Position numbers and translations under genes: made by a program. From Tenacibaculum discolor (GTDB lineage Bacteria; Bacteroidota; Bacteroidia; Flavobacteriales; Flavobacteriaceae), in the NCBI RefSeq assembly GCF_003664185.1, contig NZ_RCCS01000007.1, positions 372,001 to 436,000 of the forward strand: a stretch of DNA of 64,000 bases, given 5' to 3'. Numbering within the stretch: position 1 is the stretch's first letter; every line of letters starts with the position of its first letter. The notes beneath the pieces were generated by a model that had not been told where the DNA came from, did not search any database, and saw nothing but the letters and a program-made list of their open reading frames with translations. Positions 26,158 to 36,351 of this stretch are shown here, piece by piece.

Positions 26158-28253
26158 TGCTATTTATTAAGAAAAGAAATATAATAGTACTATTAATTTT
26201 TGTGTTCTCAACTTTAGTAGCTTTTTCACAAGTTAAAGAAGTAAACAAGAATGCCATTAAAGTATTAGCAAGACCCCATAGTAGCCATAAAATTATGTTG
26301 AGATGGGGAGCAACAACTCCAATGTCGTTTAGAAAATTGGCAAAGTATGGTTACAGGTTAAAACGATATACTATTAGTATTAGTGGGCAAACATTGTCAA
26401 AGCCTATAGAGAAAGATTTAGGAATTTTTAAACCAGCAGAACCACAAAAATGGATTAGTATAATAGAGAAAAATAACAATGCAGCTATTATGGCTCAATC
26501 GTTATTTGGAGAAAGTTTTGATGTGGAAGGAGTTGGTTCTTTACAAGGAATTATAAATATGTCTCAAGAGCAAGAACAGCGATTTACTTGGGCATTATAT
26601 GTGGCTGATCAGGACTTTGAAGTAGCAAAATTAGCAGGACTAGGTTTCGAAGATTTAAAGGTGAAGTCTACAGAAAAATATGTTTATAAAGTTTTTCCTT
26701 TAGTACCAAAAGAAGAAATGAAAATCAAAGACGGAGGAGTTTTTGTAGGGCTTCAAGACTATCAGGATTTACCTAAACCGTTAGACTTAGCTGCTATTTT
26801 TGATGATCAAAAGGTAATGTTAAACTGGAACTATGCAATCCATAAAAATGAATTTAATAGTTATTTTATAGAACGTTCAGAAGATGGAGTAAATTTTAAT
26901 CAACTTAATAAGCTGCCGTACACTACATTAAATAGCGGTGGTAGGGTAGATACTAAGAGAATTTACTACACAGATTCCATTAAAAATAACAAAACCTATT
27001 ACTATAGGGTAAAAGGGAGAACCCCTTTTGGAGAGTTAAGCCCACCTTCTGATATTATTTCAGGAAAAGGAGTGAAAGTTTTGCCTTATGTGCCCAAAAT
27101 ATCAAGTAAAAAAGTAGTAAATAATAATAAAAGTGTAGTTCTAAAATGGGAGTTTTTAGAAGAGGGGGGTGAATTTATCAAAGGCTTTGAGCTTAATAAA
27201 AGTAATAAAGCGAATGGTACGTATAAAACCGTTATTAAAGGTATATCTACAAAAACAAGAAAAATTCAATACGATGAATTAGATCCTACGAACTATTTTA
27301 CAATTACCGCTATAGGTAAGCAAGGAAATAGTAGAACATCATATCCAGTGTTGGTACAACCAGTAGACTCTATTCCTCCAGTTAAGCCTACAGGATTAGA
27401 AGGAAAGGTAGATAGTTTAGGAGTGGTTACCTTACAATGGAAAAAGAATATTGAACCAGATATGTTAGGGTATCGAGTTTTTAAGGGAAATAATGCTAAA
27501 GAAGAGTTTTCTCAAATTACAGTTAGTCCGCATCTTGCAGCAACTTTTTATGATAGTGTTTCAGTAAAAAGTTTAAATGATAAAGTATATTATAAAATTG
27601 TAGCGGTAGACAAAAGATATAATATGTCTGAATATTCAGATGTTTTAGTATTGAAAAAACCAGACTTTATTCCGCCAGCACCACCTGTAATAACATCTTA
27701 TAATGTTAAAAAAGAGACTGTGAATTTAACTTGGGCTAACAGTCAGAGTAATGACATAGCAAAACATGAAGTATATAGACGAGTTAGGGATAGTATTCAA
27801 TGGAATTTAATAGCAACTTTACCAAAAGACACCTTACATATTGAATATACAGACTGGAAAGATACCAATGTAGAAGGGGCTACAGCTTACCAATATTTAA
27901 TAAAAGCGGTAGATGATAGTAATTTACAATCTATCAATACAAAACATACAACTATAGAAGTACCAAGATTTACTTTGCTTAAAGGTATTAAGGGACTGAA
28001 CACTTATGTTGACAGAACGAATTCTTTTATAGAATTGTTTTGGAAAACAGTAAATAAAGAAGCTATTGTTGAAATAATGGTTTATAAAGGGAAAAAAGAT
28101 GAAAAAGTTTCCTTGTTAAAAAATGTTTTACCGAGTACAAATAGAATAGTGGATGAAAATGTAAAACCGAATAATATATACACTTATATATTACGTCCAG
28201 TATTTATAGATGGTAGCTTAGGACAGATAAGAAAAATAGAAGTGAAATATTAA
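26157..28253 (+). CDS. Secreted protein with fibronectin type III domains
   Basis: 698 aa. Signal peptide (RNIIVLLIFVFSTLVAFSQ), a unique N-terminal domain to about residue 205, then four to five FN3 domains (about 210-305, 306-400, 405-505, 508-605, 610-698) recognised by W/Y core strands such as VMLNWNYAI, VTLQWKKNIEPDMLGYRVF and VNLTWANSQSNDIAKHEVYR. Probably exported to the periplasm or surface. The start codon overlaps the previous stop by one base (TAATG), implying coupled synthesis with the giant protein. Confidence 0.88.
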   Translation: MLFIKKRNIIVLLIFVFSTLVAFSQVKEVNKNAIKVLARPHSSHKIMLRWGATTPMSFRKLAKYGYRLKRYTISISGQTLSKPIEKDLGIFKPAEPQKWISIIEKNNNAAIMAQSLFGESFDVEGVGSLQGIINMSQEQEQRFTWALYVADQDFEVAKLAGLGFEDLKVKSTEKYVYKVFPLVPKEEMKIKDGGVFVGLQDYQDLPKPLDLAAIFDDQKVMLNWNYAIHKNEFNSYFIERSEDGVNFNQLNKLPYTTLNSGGRVDTKRIYYTDSIKNNKTYYYRVKGRTPFGELSPPSDIISGKGVKVLPYVPKISSKKVVNNNKSVVLKWEFLEEGGEFIKGFELNKSNKANGTYKTVIKGISTKTRKIQYDELDPTNYFTITAIGKQGNSRTSYPVLVQPVDSIPPVKPTGLEGKVDSLGVVTLQWKKNIEPDMLGYRVFKGNNAKEEFSQITVSPHLAATFYDSVSVKSLNDKVYYKIVAVDKRYNMSEYSDVLVLKKPDFIPPAPPVITSYNVKKETVNLTWANSQSNDIAKHEVYRRVRDSIQWNLIATLPKDTLHIEYTDWKDTNVEGATAYQYLIKAVDDSNLQSINTKHTTIEVPRFTLLKGIKGLNTYVDRTNSFIELFWKTVNKEAIVEIMVYKGKKDEKVSLLKNVLPSTNRIVDENVKPNNIYTYILRPVFIDGSLGQIRKIEVKY

Positions 28254-28261
28254 AATTGCCT

Positions 28262-30088
28262 ATGAAAAGAAAATTACTATTAAGTGCAGCTTTCTTGTTA
28301 ATCAGTTTTTTAAGCTATTCTCAACAGTATAACTATCAAGTCAAAATTACTGATTTTAATTATTGGTATAAAGCTAAAAGTGGTTTATGTGGAGATGCTA
28401 AGCATATAACTTTATCAATAACATTTGAAGATAACACAACAAACACACTTTATAAAACTTCTAATATCAAAAAAATTGATAAAGCTGATTTTATAGATAG
28501 GTTTTTTGTGAAAAAACCTAAAAGTATTCATGTTTCTTCTTTCATTCATGAAGAAGATAAGGTAGGTTTGTGTAATGGGTATACAGCTAAAGTAACAGAA
28601 GATACAGGAAGTCTTAGTTATATAGGTGGGGTTGCTTCTGGAAGCTTATCCGGTTATGATAATGGAGGTAATCAAGCGATTATTGATGTTAAATTTAATT
28701 ATGAAGTTTCAAAAGTAGAAAAAAACTACAATTACAAAATTGAGTATGATATAGATTTGTATAATGAGTCTTTGAATACTCATATGGAGTACGATAATTA
28801 TTCGGGTACATATTCTCTTTATTTAAAGGGAGATAAAGAGAGTAAGAGAGTTTACAGAGGAAGAGTTATGGAGTTTATTCCTGACCCCTTAACAAATACA
28901 AAGTATGACAGTATTGTTCGTTTCATGGAGCCTTTAACTAAGTTAAATGGGAAAATGAATATATCTTTTAGGACGAGTTCCCAATTAAGGTGTGAAGGTC
29001 AAGTGAATGAATTTGGAGATTTCTATAGCATAGATACAGAGCAAAACACAACCATAAACGATGTAAATGGATGTTTGAGTCAAAAATACTTGTTTCCTTG
29101 GTGCGGTACAACAAAGATAAATTATTTCAATTTTTATAGAATTTATAAAAAGCTTGGAGATATAGAATTAAATAAACCAAACTTTGGAGAAAAAGGTATT
29201 AGTCCAGAATTGAAGGACTGTGAACCTTTTAGAGTTTATGTAAATGATTGTAATGAAGAATCTAGTTATGCTGTTGAATATTCGATAGGAGGTAATTTTA
29301 AAACCTATTTACCTTATGCAAGGAGAGAGAGTTATTTTGATTTAGACTATAGTAAATTAGAAGGAGTTGAAATAGGGGGTGGAGTAAGTCTGAGGATTAA
29401 ATATTACAATTCAGGCGATTATTCGAGTAATCCTTATTTGTATTCTGATTTAGTAAATTTTACAATATTTGGTTGTTCACCAAAACTAACACAAGAACCT
29501 ACTCCTATAAAAACCACCTGTAGTTACACAGAAGATGGTAGTTTCACATTTACTGTAGGACGAAATTTGATTGAGAGTGAAAATGAAAAAATGATCGCAA
29601 CACTATATTATGAATTTACTTCTAATAATTATGATGTAGCAGAAAATGGTCAAGAAGAAATTACAAGTTTAATAGATAATAAAAATGGTACTTATAGTTA
29701 TACTTGGAAAGGTGGTTTACCTCCTGGAAATTACAAGTTAAAGTATCAAACTTACAATGGTACAGGAGGAATTTCACCAGATGATTCAAGTTGGGACGAT
29801 TTAAGATTTTCAGAAATATTTGAAATAAAAGCACCCCTAAATATCATATTTGAAGCTGAAAGGTTTAGTGATGAAAACTGTGTAAAATCAGGAGATGGAA
29901 AGATAAGAGTTTTCAATGTTAGTGGAGGAACAGGAGAAGGGTATGAATATGAATTGAATGAAAGTACTGATTGGATTCCTTTTGATCCTTCTAATATAAA
30001 AGCAAATGAAGTAATAATAGGAGGTCGAGGGAAAGGAACTTATAAAGTAAAAGTAAGAGACAGTAAAAAATGTGTAGCAAAAGAATAA
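28262..30088 (+). CDS. Secreted protein ending in a SprB-like module (paralogue 1 of 4)
   Basis: 608 aa. ATG 28262 is chosen because it starts the signal peptide MKRKLLLSAAFLLISFLSYS; an upstream TTG only adds two residues. The N-terminal two thirds is a cysteine-containing beta domain. From about residue 400 comes a module shared with three other proteins of this operon: CSPKLTQEPTPIKTTCSYT, then a W-K-G-G-L-P-x-G-x-Y-K-L-K-Y-Q-T strand, then a SprB-like repeat ending YKVKVRDSKKCVAKE at the stop. The last 19 bases overlap the next gene. Confidence 0.87.
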   Translation: MKRKLLLSAAFLLISFLSYSQQYNYQVKITDFNYWYKAKSGLCGDAKHITLSITFEDNTTNTLYKTSNIKKIDKADFIDRFFVKKPKSIHVSSFIHEEDKVGLCNGYTAKVTEDTGSLSYIGGVASGSLSGYDNGGNQAIIDVKFNYEVSKVEKNYNYKIEYDIDLYNESLNTHMEYDNYSGTYSLYLKGDKESKRVYRGRVMEFIPDPLTNTKYDSIVRFMEPLTKLNGKMNISFRTSSQLRCEGQVNEFGDFYSIDTEQNTTINDVNGCLSQKYLFPWCGTTKINYFNFYRIYKKLGDIELNKPNFGEKGISPELKDCEPFRVYVNDCNEESSYAVEYSIGGNFKTYLPYARRESYFDLDYSKLEGVEIGGGVSLRIKYYNSGDYSSNPYLYSDLVNFTIFGCSPKLTQEPTPIKTTCSYTEDGSFTFTVGRNLIESENEKMIATLYYEFTSNNYDVAENGQEEITSLIDNKNGTYSYTWKGGLPPGNYKLKYQTYNGTGGISPDDSSWDDLRFSEIFEIKAPLNIIFEAERFSDENCVKSGDGKIRVFNVSGGTGEGYEYELNESTDWIPFDPSNIKANEVIIGGRGKGTYKVKVRDSKKCVAKE

Positions 30089-31413
30089 TATTACAGTTTA
30101 TAATTATAATTTTTTCTACTATCAATGCTTTTGGGCAATCTGATAAGTATGCTCTTTTATTTAAGTCTACTCTAGAAGAAGAAAGTTCTTATTATGACTC
30201 AGAGTTTAGTTGTCAAATAAAATATAGTTGGAGGACTTTTAGTTTTCAATATAAATCAACTTCTTTAAATAAGAAAGAACCACAGTATGATTTTTACTAT
30301 TTACCAGATGATTTTACTGAGGTGAATTTACTATTTGAAGGAGAAGTTGATTATAGGGAATACTCAGTACCAGATTGCTTTATGATACCTGAAATATCTT
30401 TTGATAAAACAAACTTTAATATAATGCCTTTATTTGGCTGTAATTTTACAGTTATAGTTTACCCTCTTCATGTTGAAGGGACAGATAATACAGAGCCAGT
30501 TTGTTCAATTACAACTTTAGAGTTAAAAGGAGGCTATGATTGGGAATATCTTATAGGTGATGTAGATAATAAATTATTAGAATGGAAAACTTTAGCTATT
30601 TCAACTCCATCAATAAGCCCCAATATAGGGGATATTTATACTAGTGAGAATATTAATATTGATGAGCTAGATGTTAATTCACCAAAAAGAAGTATTCATT
30701 TTAGGGCTGGTCATATTGCTAGTGACAAGTATGTGGCGCCAATAACTTATACAGTCACGGGGTGTTCACCAACATTTGAAGGATATTATGATCAAATAAA
30801 AACATCATGTTCATATTATAAAGATGGTAATATATCTTTAAAAATAGGAAGAAATTTAGACCCTTCCGAACAGTTAGCAGTAACTTTATTTAAGGAAGAT
30901 AGTAACGGAGATATATTAGTAAGTCAATACAGTACCAAACAGCTCAGTGCTACAGATCCAAACGTTATAGTATTAAATGATCTCGGAGAAGGTATTTTTG
31001 GGTTTAAATGGCCCGGAGGTATCGATGTAGGTACATACTATTTTAGGTACCAAACATTAAACGAGGTAGATATGCCACCTAAACCAGATGCTTCAGATTC
31101 ATCGTTTTGGGATAAGTTAGTAAAAACAGAACCTTCCTTTACCATCGAGAAAGCAACAAATGTTGATTTTACAGCTGCACCCTTAAATGATGAAAATTGT
31201 TTTAAAGCTGGAGACGGTAAAATCCAATTGAATGTTACGAGTGGAGAAACAGGAAGATCGTACCTCTACATAGTGTATAAAATAGAAGGAACAACAGAGA
31301 CCTTAGAAAGAGATTGGACAAGTTTTTCAGGAATCACAACAGTAATAAGTGGATTAGGAAAAGGAGAGTATAAAATAAAAGTAAAAGACAGCCAAGGTTG
31401 TTTAGCAAAATAA
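30070..31413 (+). CDS. Secreted protein ending in a SprB-like module (paralogue 2 of 4)
   Basis: 447 aa. The ATG at 30070 lies inside the end of the preceding gene in another frame; residues 5-22 (RIILQFIIIIFSTINAFGQ) form the signal peptide, so the overlap looks genuine. C-terminal half repeats the shared module: CSPTFEGYYDQIKTSCSYYK, a KWPGGIDVGTYYFRYQT strand and the terminal repeat ending YKIKVKDSQGCLAK. No T9SS sorting domain. Six bases separate it from the giant SprB-repeat protein. Confidence 0.86.
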   Translation: MCSKRIILQFIIIIFSTINAFGQSDKYALLFKSTLEEESSYYDSEFSCQIKYSWRTFSFQYKSTSLNKKEPQYDFYYLPDDFTEVNLLFEGEVDYREYSVPDCFMIPEISFDKTNFNIMPLFGCNFTVIVYPLHVEGTDNTEPVCSITTLELKGGYDWEYLIGDVDNKLLEWKTLAISTPSISPNIGDIYTSENINIDELDVNSPKRSIHFRAGHIASDKYVAPITYTVTGCSPTFEGYYDQIKTSCSYYKDGNISLKIGRNLDPSEQLAVTLFKEDSNGDILVSQYSTKQLSATDPNVIVLNDLGEGIFGFKWPGGIDVGTYYFRYQTLNEVDMPPKPDASDSSFWDKLVKTEPSFTIEKATNVDFTAAPLNDENCFKAGDGKIQLNVTSGETGRSYLYIVYKIEGTTETLERDWTSFSGITTVISGLGKGEYKIKVKDSQGCLAK

Positions 31414-31419
31414 AGTTGT

Positions 31420-34400
31420 ATGAAAAAAAATAGTTTATTAAATATTGTGAAGGTAAAAAAGCTATTAGTACTAGCTGTGTTTTTATTGTTAGGAATAAAT
31501 TCTTGGGCACAGGAACCAGTTGATAAATTTGAGTTGGTAACCATTGAAGGACCACAAGATTATTTGTCTTTAAAATCTGAGGTTTCAGAAGAAATTTTAT
31601 TTTTTGGAGGTGAAGGGAAAATAAGTATTGTACCAAAAGGAGGAACTTTACCTTATACTTATTTCTTGTATGAGGTAACTTCTGGTGGAGACGTATTATT
31701 AAACTCAGGAGGTACTGAAATTAATCAAGCGGTAGAGAAAACACTATTTGCAGGGAAATATAAAGTAGTACTCCGAGATGCTAATTACGATAGTAATAGT
31801 ACAAGAACCTGTAATGAAGTAACGAGTGTTGAAATTCCGTTAATAGAACCAGATAAATTAGAAGTAACTCCAAACGTAACCCAAATTAAATGTAACGACG
31901 GAATAGGAAATATATCAATTGGTGTGTCAGGAGGAAAAACACCTGACTATACTTATACATGGTATGTGAAAAATGCATCTGGAAATTGGGTTGAGGATCA
32001 AACTTTATCAGGAAAAGCCAATGATTTAGATGCTGGTACTTATAAAGTAAAAATAGACGTTAACTATAATGGAGGAATTGTAGAAACAGAAGAAACAGGT
32101 TTATTAATAATAGGAGAAAGGCCAGAGTTAATAAATATTGAACCAAGTATAACTAATGTTTCTTGTTTTAACAAAGCCGATGGAAGTATTAACTTAAACG
32201 TTGTAGGAGGAACACCAGGAACAGGAGGTTATACTTATAAATGGTCTAATGGAGAGGAAACAAAACAAATTAATAAATTAAAAGCAGGTAAATATACAGT
32301 AACGGTAAAAGATAGTAATGAGTGTTCAGCTACAAGCGAAATTACAATATCACAGCCCAGTGAAATAAATGTTATAAAAATAAATGATGGTACGACGACA
32401 AAAAAAGATGGAGTAGATGGATTTGTAGAGCTAAAAGTCACTGGAGGGGTACCAGGGTATTCATATTCGTTTAAAGGAGCTTCCGAAACAGACGATAAAA
32501 CTCGAAAAGGAACTATTAGTACCGAAGGAGGTACAGTAAAGTTTGAGGGGTTAAAAAAAGATATGTATACATTTTTAGTAGAAGATAAGAATGTTGGTTG
32601 TATTGTTTCAGAAGAAGTTGTGATAAATGACCCTACTCCATTAAGTATTGTCTTAGATAGTACAAATGTAAAATGTTATGGAGAAAAAACAGGAACCATA
32701 TCTGCAACGGTTAAAGGAGGGTATAGCTCTTTTTATGAATATATATGGGAGAAAAAAGAGGGAACTTCATGGGGTACAATATCAGGAACAGCTTCTATAA
32801 TAGATAATTTACCAGCAGGAGAATATAGAGTACATGTATCAGTAATTTATAATGGTGATGTTGTAGAAGATGGGTATTCAGAAAGTAAGATCATTTCACA
32901 ACCAGCAGCTCCATTGTCAATAGGAGAAACTATAAAAAATGTTGCTTGTAAAGGAGGTAATGACGGAGTGATAACGTTAACTGTTGATGGAGGAACTTCA
33001 CCATACACCTATGCATGGTCAAACGGAGCTACTACAAAAGGTTTATCAGGATTGTCAATAGGTTCATATACGGTAACTGTAACGGATGCAAATGACTGTA
33101 CTTTAGAAAAAACATATAATGTAACTGAACCTTCGGAAAGTTTGAGTGTTTCTTATGTAAGTCACGAAGACCCGTTGGCCTTTGGAAGTGAAGATGGAAG
33201 TATTACTATTTCTGTATCAGGAGGAACTCCGCCATATTCCTATAAATGGTTGAACGAAGCAGATAATGTAGTAGGAATTTTACAAAATATTTCAAAAATT
33301 GGAGATGGTATTTATAGGGTATTAGTAACGGATGCAAAAAGATGTACTAATGAGGAAGACATGTTTTATTACACGCTTATACAACCTGGTAAACTTATAG
33401 GAACTATAAACATTCCAGATGATGGAATACTATTTTGTAATGGAGATACCGATGGTAAATTAGAGGTAGCTGTTGAGGGCGGTATTTCTCCTTATACATA
33501 TCATTGGTATGAAATAGATAGTAGTGGTGGAAAAGTATTTATTTCGGGAGCTACTAATAATACTATTGGAGGTTTATCTGCAGGAGATTATGGTGTAGAA
33601 ATAACAGATAGTAATAATATAAAATCGTATGCTGATGGAATTGTAGTAAATCCAACTAAAGTTGAAATTAGTAATGTTACTGTAAATCACGTTGCTTGTT
33701 ATGGAGATTCAACAGGAAATATAGATGTTGATGTAATTGGAGGTACAGATACTTATATTTATAAATGGTATAAAGTAGGAAATAGTACTGTAATAGGAAC
33801 AGAAAAAAACATATTAAATCTTAGTACTGGAGAGTATAAAGTGGTAATTACAGATACCAATAACTGTCCAAATCCGCCAATTGAAAGAATAATTACAATA
33901 AATCAACCAGCTGCACCTTTAACCATTGTTAAAGATTCTCAAAAAAACTTAACTGGTTTTGAAACGGCAAACGGAGAAATTAATATTGAAGAAGTATCAG
34001 GAGGAACTGCCCCTTATACCTATGAATTTAGAGTAAAAGGAAATACAACAGTTATCAGTAACCTAAGCAATTCAACAGGATTGGACGCAGGTACTTATGT
34101 CATGACCATTCTTGATGCTAATAACTGTTCAATAGAAAAAGAATTTACACTTATTCAACCTGACAAATTAGAACTAAACTTAGCAGTTACAAAAGCAATA
34201 GCTTGTAACGGAGAAACAGGAACGATTGGTTCAACAGTAATTGGAGGATATGTATTATCAGGTGAAGACTATAACTATCAATGGTATAGTAGTAGTGATT
34301 TAACAAAAGTTATAGGAACAGAAGCTACTTTAACAGCTTTAGTAGGAACGTATAGATTGGTAGTTACCGACTCTAACGGAAATACAACTTACAAAGAACA

Positions 34401-36351
34401 AGAGCTAAGAGAAAATCCTCCTCTTGCAATCACTTTCACAAAAACAGAAGTAACCTGTTATAATGGTAATGATGGAAGCATTGATATTTCTGTTACAGGA
34501 GGTACAGGAGTGTATACTTACGAATGGAGTAATGGTGATAAAACAGAAGATGTTACTGCTTTACGAGAAGGAGTGTATACTGTAACTGTAAAAGATGAAA
34601 ATGGATGTGAATTACAAGAAGCAATTACCATAACGCAACCGAGTATATACAGAGTATTAGTAACAACTTTTGAAGAACCTAGCGGAGCAGGGTTGTCAGA
34701 TGGAAGTATATCAGTAGATATTGAAGGTGGGGTAGCACCGTATACATATGAGTGGAAAGATGAAGTAACTAATAGTATAAGCAATACTGCTTCAATAAAT
34801 AATGTACCTACCGGAAAGTATTATTTAAAAGTGGTAGATGCTAAAGGGTGTGAGTTAAATGAAGTTTATAACTTAGATGAACCAGACCCATTAGTAGTTG
34901 TAATCGAACAAGTAGAAACGATTAAATGTAATGGAGACATATCGGCAGTACTAAATGCGGTAGCAACAGGTGGTGTTGGAGGTAATAATTATGTATGGTA
35001 TGATGCAACTACAGGAAATAGCATAGGAAGTTCTCAGGTTATTTATAATTTACCAATAGGAAGATATTTTGTAAAAGTAACCGATTTAAAAGGGATAGAG
35101 GATACTAGTGAAATTTTCACAGTAGTACAGCCTGAGATACTAGAAGTTGCAGGGGATGTGTCAAACGTAACTTGTTCTGGTAATGATTACGGCGTAATAA
35201 GTTTAAATGTTGAAGGAGGAACACCACCATATTCTTATTCATGGAGTTCAGGTGAAACAACAGCAGAAATTACTGTAGCAGCAGGAAGTCATTTCGTTTT
35301 AGTTACCGATGCAAATGGTTGTCAAACTACAGGAAGTTTTACAGTAGAAAAAGCAAGCTCATTAACAATTACAGAAACTATAAAAGATGTTGTTTGTTAT
35401 AATAGCTGTACAGGAGAAATAGACTTAAATATTGAAGGAGGTATTGCCCCATATAATGTAACATGGAATACAGGACAAATAGGAAGTAATGTAACAGGAC
35501 TATGTGCAGGAATGTATACTGTTATGGTTACTGATCAAAAGGGCTGCCAAACAACGAAAGAAATTTTAGTTAAAAATGCAGAAGAGTTAATATTTGATGT
35601 TGTTCCAAGTGAAGTAACCCTTTGTTATGGAGAAACTATAGAGTATGATGTAACCATGGATGGAATATCAGAATATACATGGACTTCAACAAATGGTTTT
35701 ACAAGCAATGAGAGTGTTGTGTTATTATCTGAAGAAGGAGTTTATACATTAACAGTAACAACGGTTGATGGATGTAAAGTATCTAAAGAAATAATTATAC
35801 ATAAGTCAAACACTGTTATAGATGCTCAATTGATATTAACTTCACAAGCTTTTGTAGGCGAAGACATTATATTAATTAATGTATCTAATCCTATAAGTGA
35901 AAAAGTTGAATGGAGTATTCCTTCAAATGTAACCATAGTTCAAAAAACTGATGAAGGTTTGGTTTTACGTTTTCCAGCTCCAGGAAATTATGATATATCT
36001 CTAATTTCAAATGAAGGAAATTGTAAAAAAGTAGCAACAAAAACAGTAAATGTTTTAAAAGCAAGAGACTTAACAGACATAGGAGAAACGAAGAATCCAT
36101 TTGTAAAAGAGTTTGTAGTCTATTCAAACCCTAATAAAGGAAAGTTTACTGTTGATGTAGAACTAGAAAAGGAATCAGAAATTTCTTTACGTCTTTTTAG
36201 TTTAGGAGCAAATTCAGTTATAGCAGATAAACTACTAAAAGGGCAAAAAGAATATGAAGTATTGTATGATATGAATGTATCAGCAGGGGTATATGTATTA
36301 CTATTAGAAACTCCAAAAGCAAAAAGAATACAAAAAGTAATTGTTGAGTAA
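31420..36351 (+). CDS. Giant SprB-repeat T9SS-secreted surface protein (1643 aa)
   Basis: Signal peptide (about residues 1-31, LLVLAVFLLLGINSWAQ), about 15 SprB-type repeats of roughly 75-90 residues, an Ig-like domain (about 1395-1450) and a type A T9SS C-terminal sorting domain (about 1565-1643, EFVVYSNPNKGKFTVDVELE to the end). Repeats have the pattern C-x-G-x(2)-G-x-I-x(4)-G-G-x(2)-P-Y-x-Y-x-W and end Y-x-V-x-V-x-D-x(2)-x-C. They alternate in three types, giving a super-period of about 250 residues. SprB is the mobile gliding adhesin of Flavobacterium johnsoniae, so an adhesin role is likely. No SprF/PorP partner is in the window. Confidence 0.93.
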   Translation: MKKNSLLNIVKVKKLLVLAVFLLLGINSWAQEPVDKFELVTIEGPQDYLSLKSEVSEEILFFGGEGKISIVPKGGTLPYTYFLYEVTSGGDVLLNSGGTEINQAVEKTLFAGKYKVVLRDANYDSNSTRTCNEVTSVEIPLIEPDKLEVTPNVTQIKCNDGIGNISIGVSGGKTPDYTYTWYVKNASGNWVEDQTLSGKANDLDAGTYKVKIDVNYNGGIVETEETGLLIIGERPELINIEPSITNVSCFNKADGSINLNVVGGTPGTGGYTYKWSNGEETKQINKLKAGKYTVTVKDSNECSATSEITISQPSEINVIKINDGTTTKKDGVDGFVELKVTGGVPGYSYSFKGASETDDKTRKGTISTEGGTVKFEGLKKDMYTFLVEDKNVGCIVSEEVVINDPTPLSIVLDSTNVKCYGEKTGTISATVKGGYSSFYEYIWEKKEGTSWGTISGTASIIDNLPAGEYRVHVSVIYNGDVVEDGYSESKIISQPAAPLSIGETIKNVACKGGNDGVITLTVDGGTSPYTYAWSNGATTKGLSGLSIGSYTVTVTDANDCTLEKTYNVTEPSESLSVSYVSHEDPLAFGSEDGSITISVSGGTPPYSYKWLNEADNVVGILQNISKIGDGIYRVLVTDAKRCTNEEDMFYYTLIQPGKLIGTINIPDDGILFCNGDTDGKLEVAVEGGISPYTYHWYEIDSSGGKVFISGATNNTIGGLSAGDYGVEITDSNNIKSYADGIVVNPTKVEISNVTVNHVACYGDSTGNIDVDVIGGTDTYIYKWYKVGNSTVIGTEKNILNLSTGEYKVVITDTNNCPNPPIERIITINQPAAPLTIVKDSQKNLTGFETANGEINIEEVSGGTAPYTYEFRVKGNTTVISNLSNSTGLDAGTYVMTILDANNCSIEKEFTLIQPDKLELNLAVTKAIACNGETGTIGSTVIGGYVLSGEDYNYQWYSSSDLTKVIGTEATLTALVGTYRLVVTDSNGNTTYKEQELRENPPLAITFTKTEVTCYNGNDGSIDISVTGGTGVYTYEWSNGDKTEDVTALREGVYTVTVKDENGCELQEAITITQPSIYRVLVTTFEEPSGAGLSDGSISVDIEGGVAPYTYEWKDEVTNSISNTASINNVPTGKYYLKVVDAKGCELNEVYNLDEPDPLVVVIEQVETIKCNGDISAVLNAVATGGVGGNNYVWYDATTGNSIGSSQVIYNLPIGRYFVKVTDLKGIEDTSEIFTVVQPEILEVAGDVSNVTCSGNDYGVISLNVEGGTPPYSYSWSSGETTAEITVAAGSHFVLVTDANGCQTTGSFTVEKASSLTITETIKDVVCYNSCTGEIDLNIEGGIAPYNVTWNTGQIGSNVTGLCAGMYTVMVTDQKGCQTTKEILVKNAEELIFDVVPSEVTLCYGETIEYDVTMDGISEYTWTSTNGFTSNESVVLLSEEGVYTLTVTTVDGCKVSKEIIIHKSNTVIDAQLILTSQAFVGEDIILINVSNPISEKVEWSIPSNVTIVQKTDEGLVLRFPAPGNYDISLISNEGNCKKVATKTVNVLKARDLTDIGETKNPFVKEFVVYSNPNKGKFTVDVELEKESEISLRLFSLGANSVIADKLLKGQKEYEVLYDMNVSAGVYVLLLETPKAKRIQKVIVE
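31891..35600 (+). repeat. Three-repeat super-units within the SprB-type gene
   Basis: Equivalent Cys codons of repeat type A occur at about 31891, 32674, 33436, 34204 and 34927, spaced 783, 762, 768 and 723 bases. Each super-unit is type A (Cys, no WSNG), type B (usually Cys plus W-S-N-G) and type C (no Cys, D-G-x-I/V). The fifth unit ends with two type B repeats. The repeats have diverged in DNA, so this is an old duplication. Confidence 0.7.

Noticed and set aside
28262-31413. Paralogues 1 and 2 as a single gene split by frameshifts from the SprB adhesin
   Set aside because: Each has its own start and signal peptide, and the same C-terminal end is seen in four genes, so these look like intended ends.
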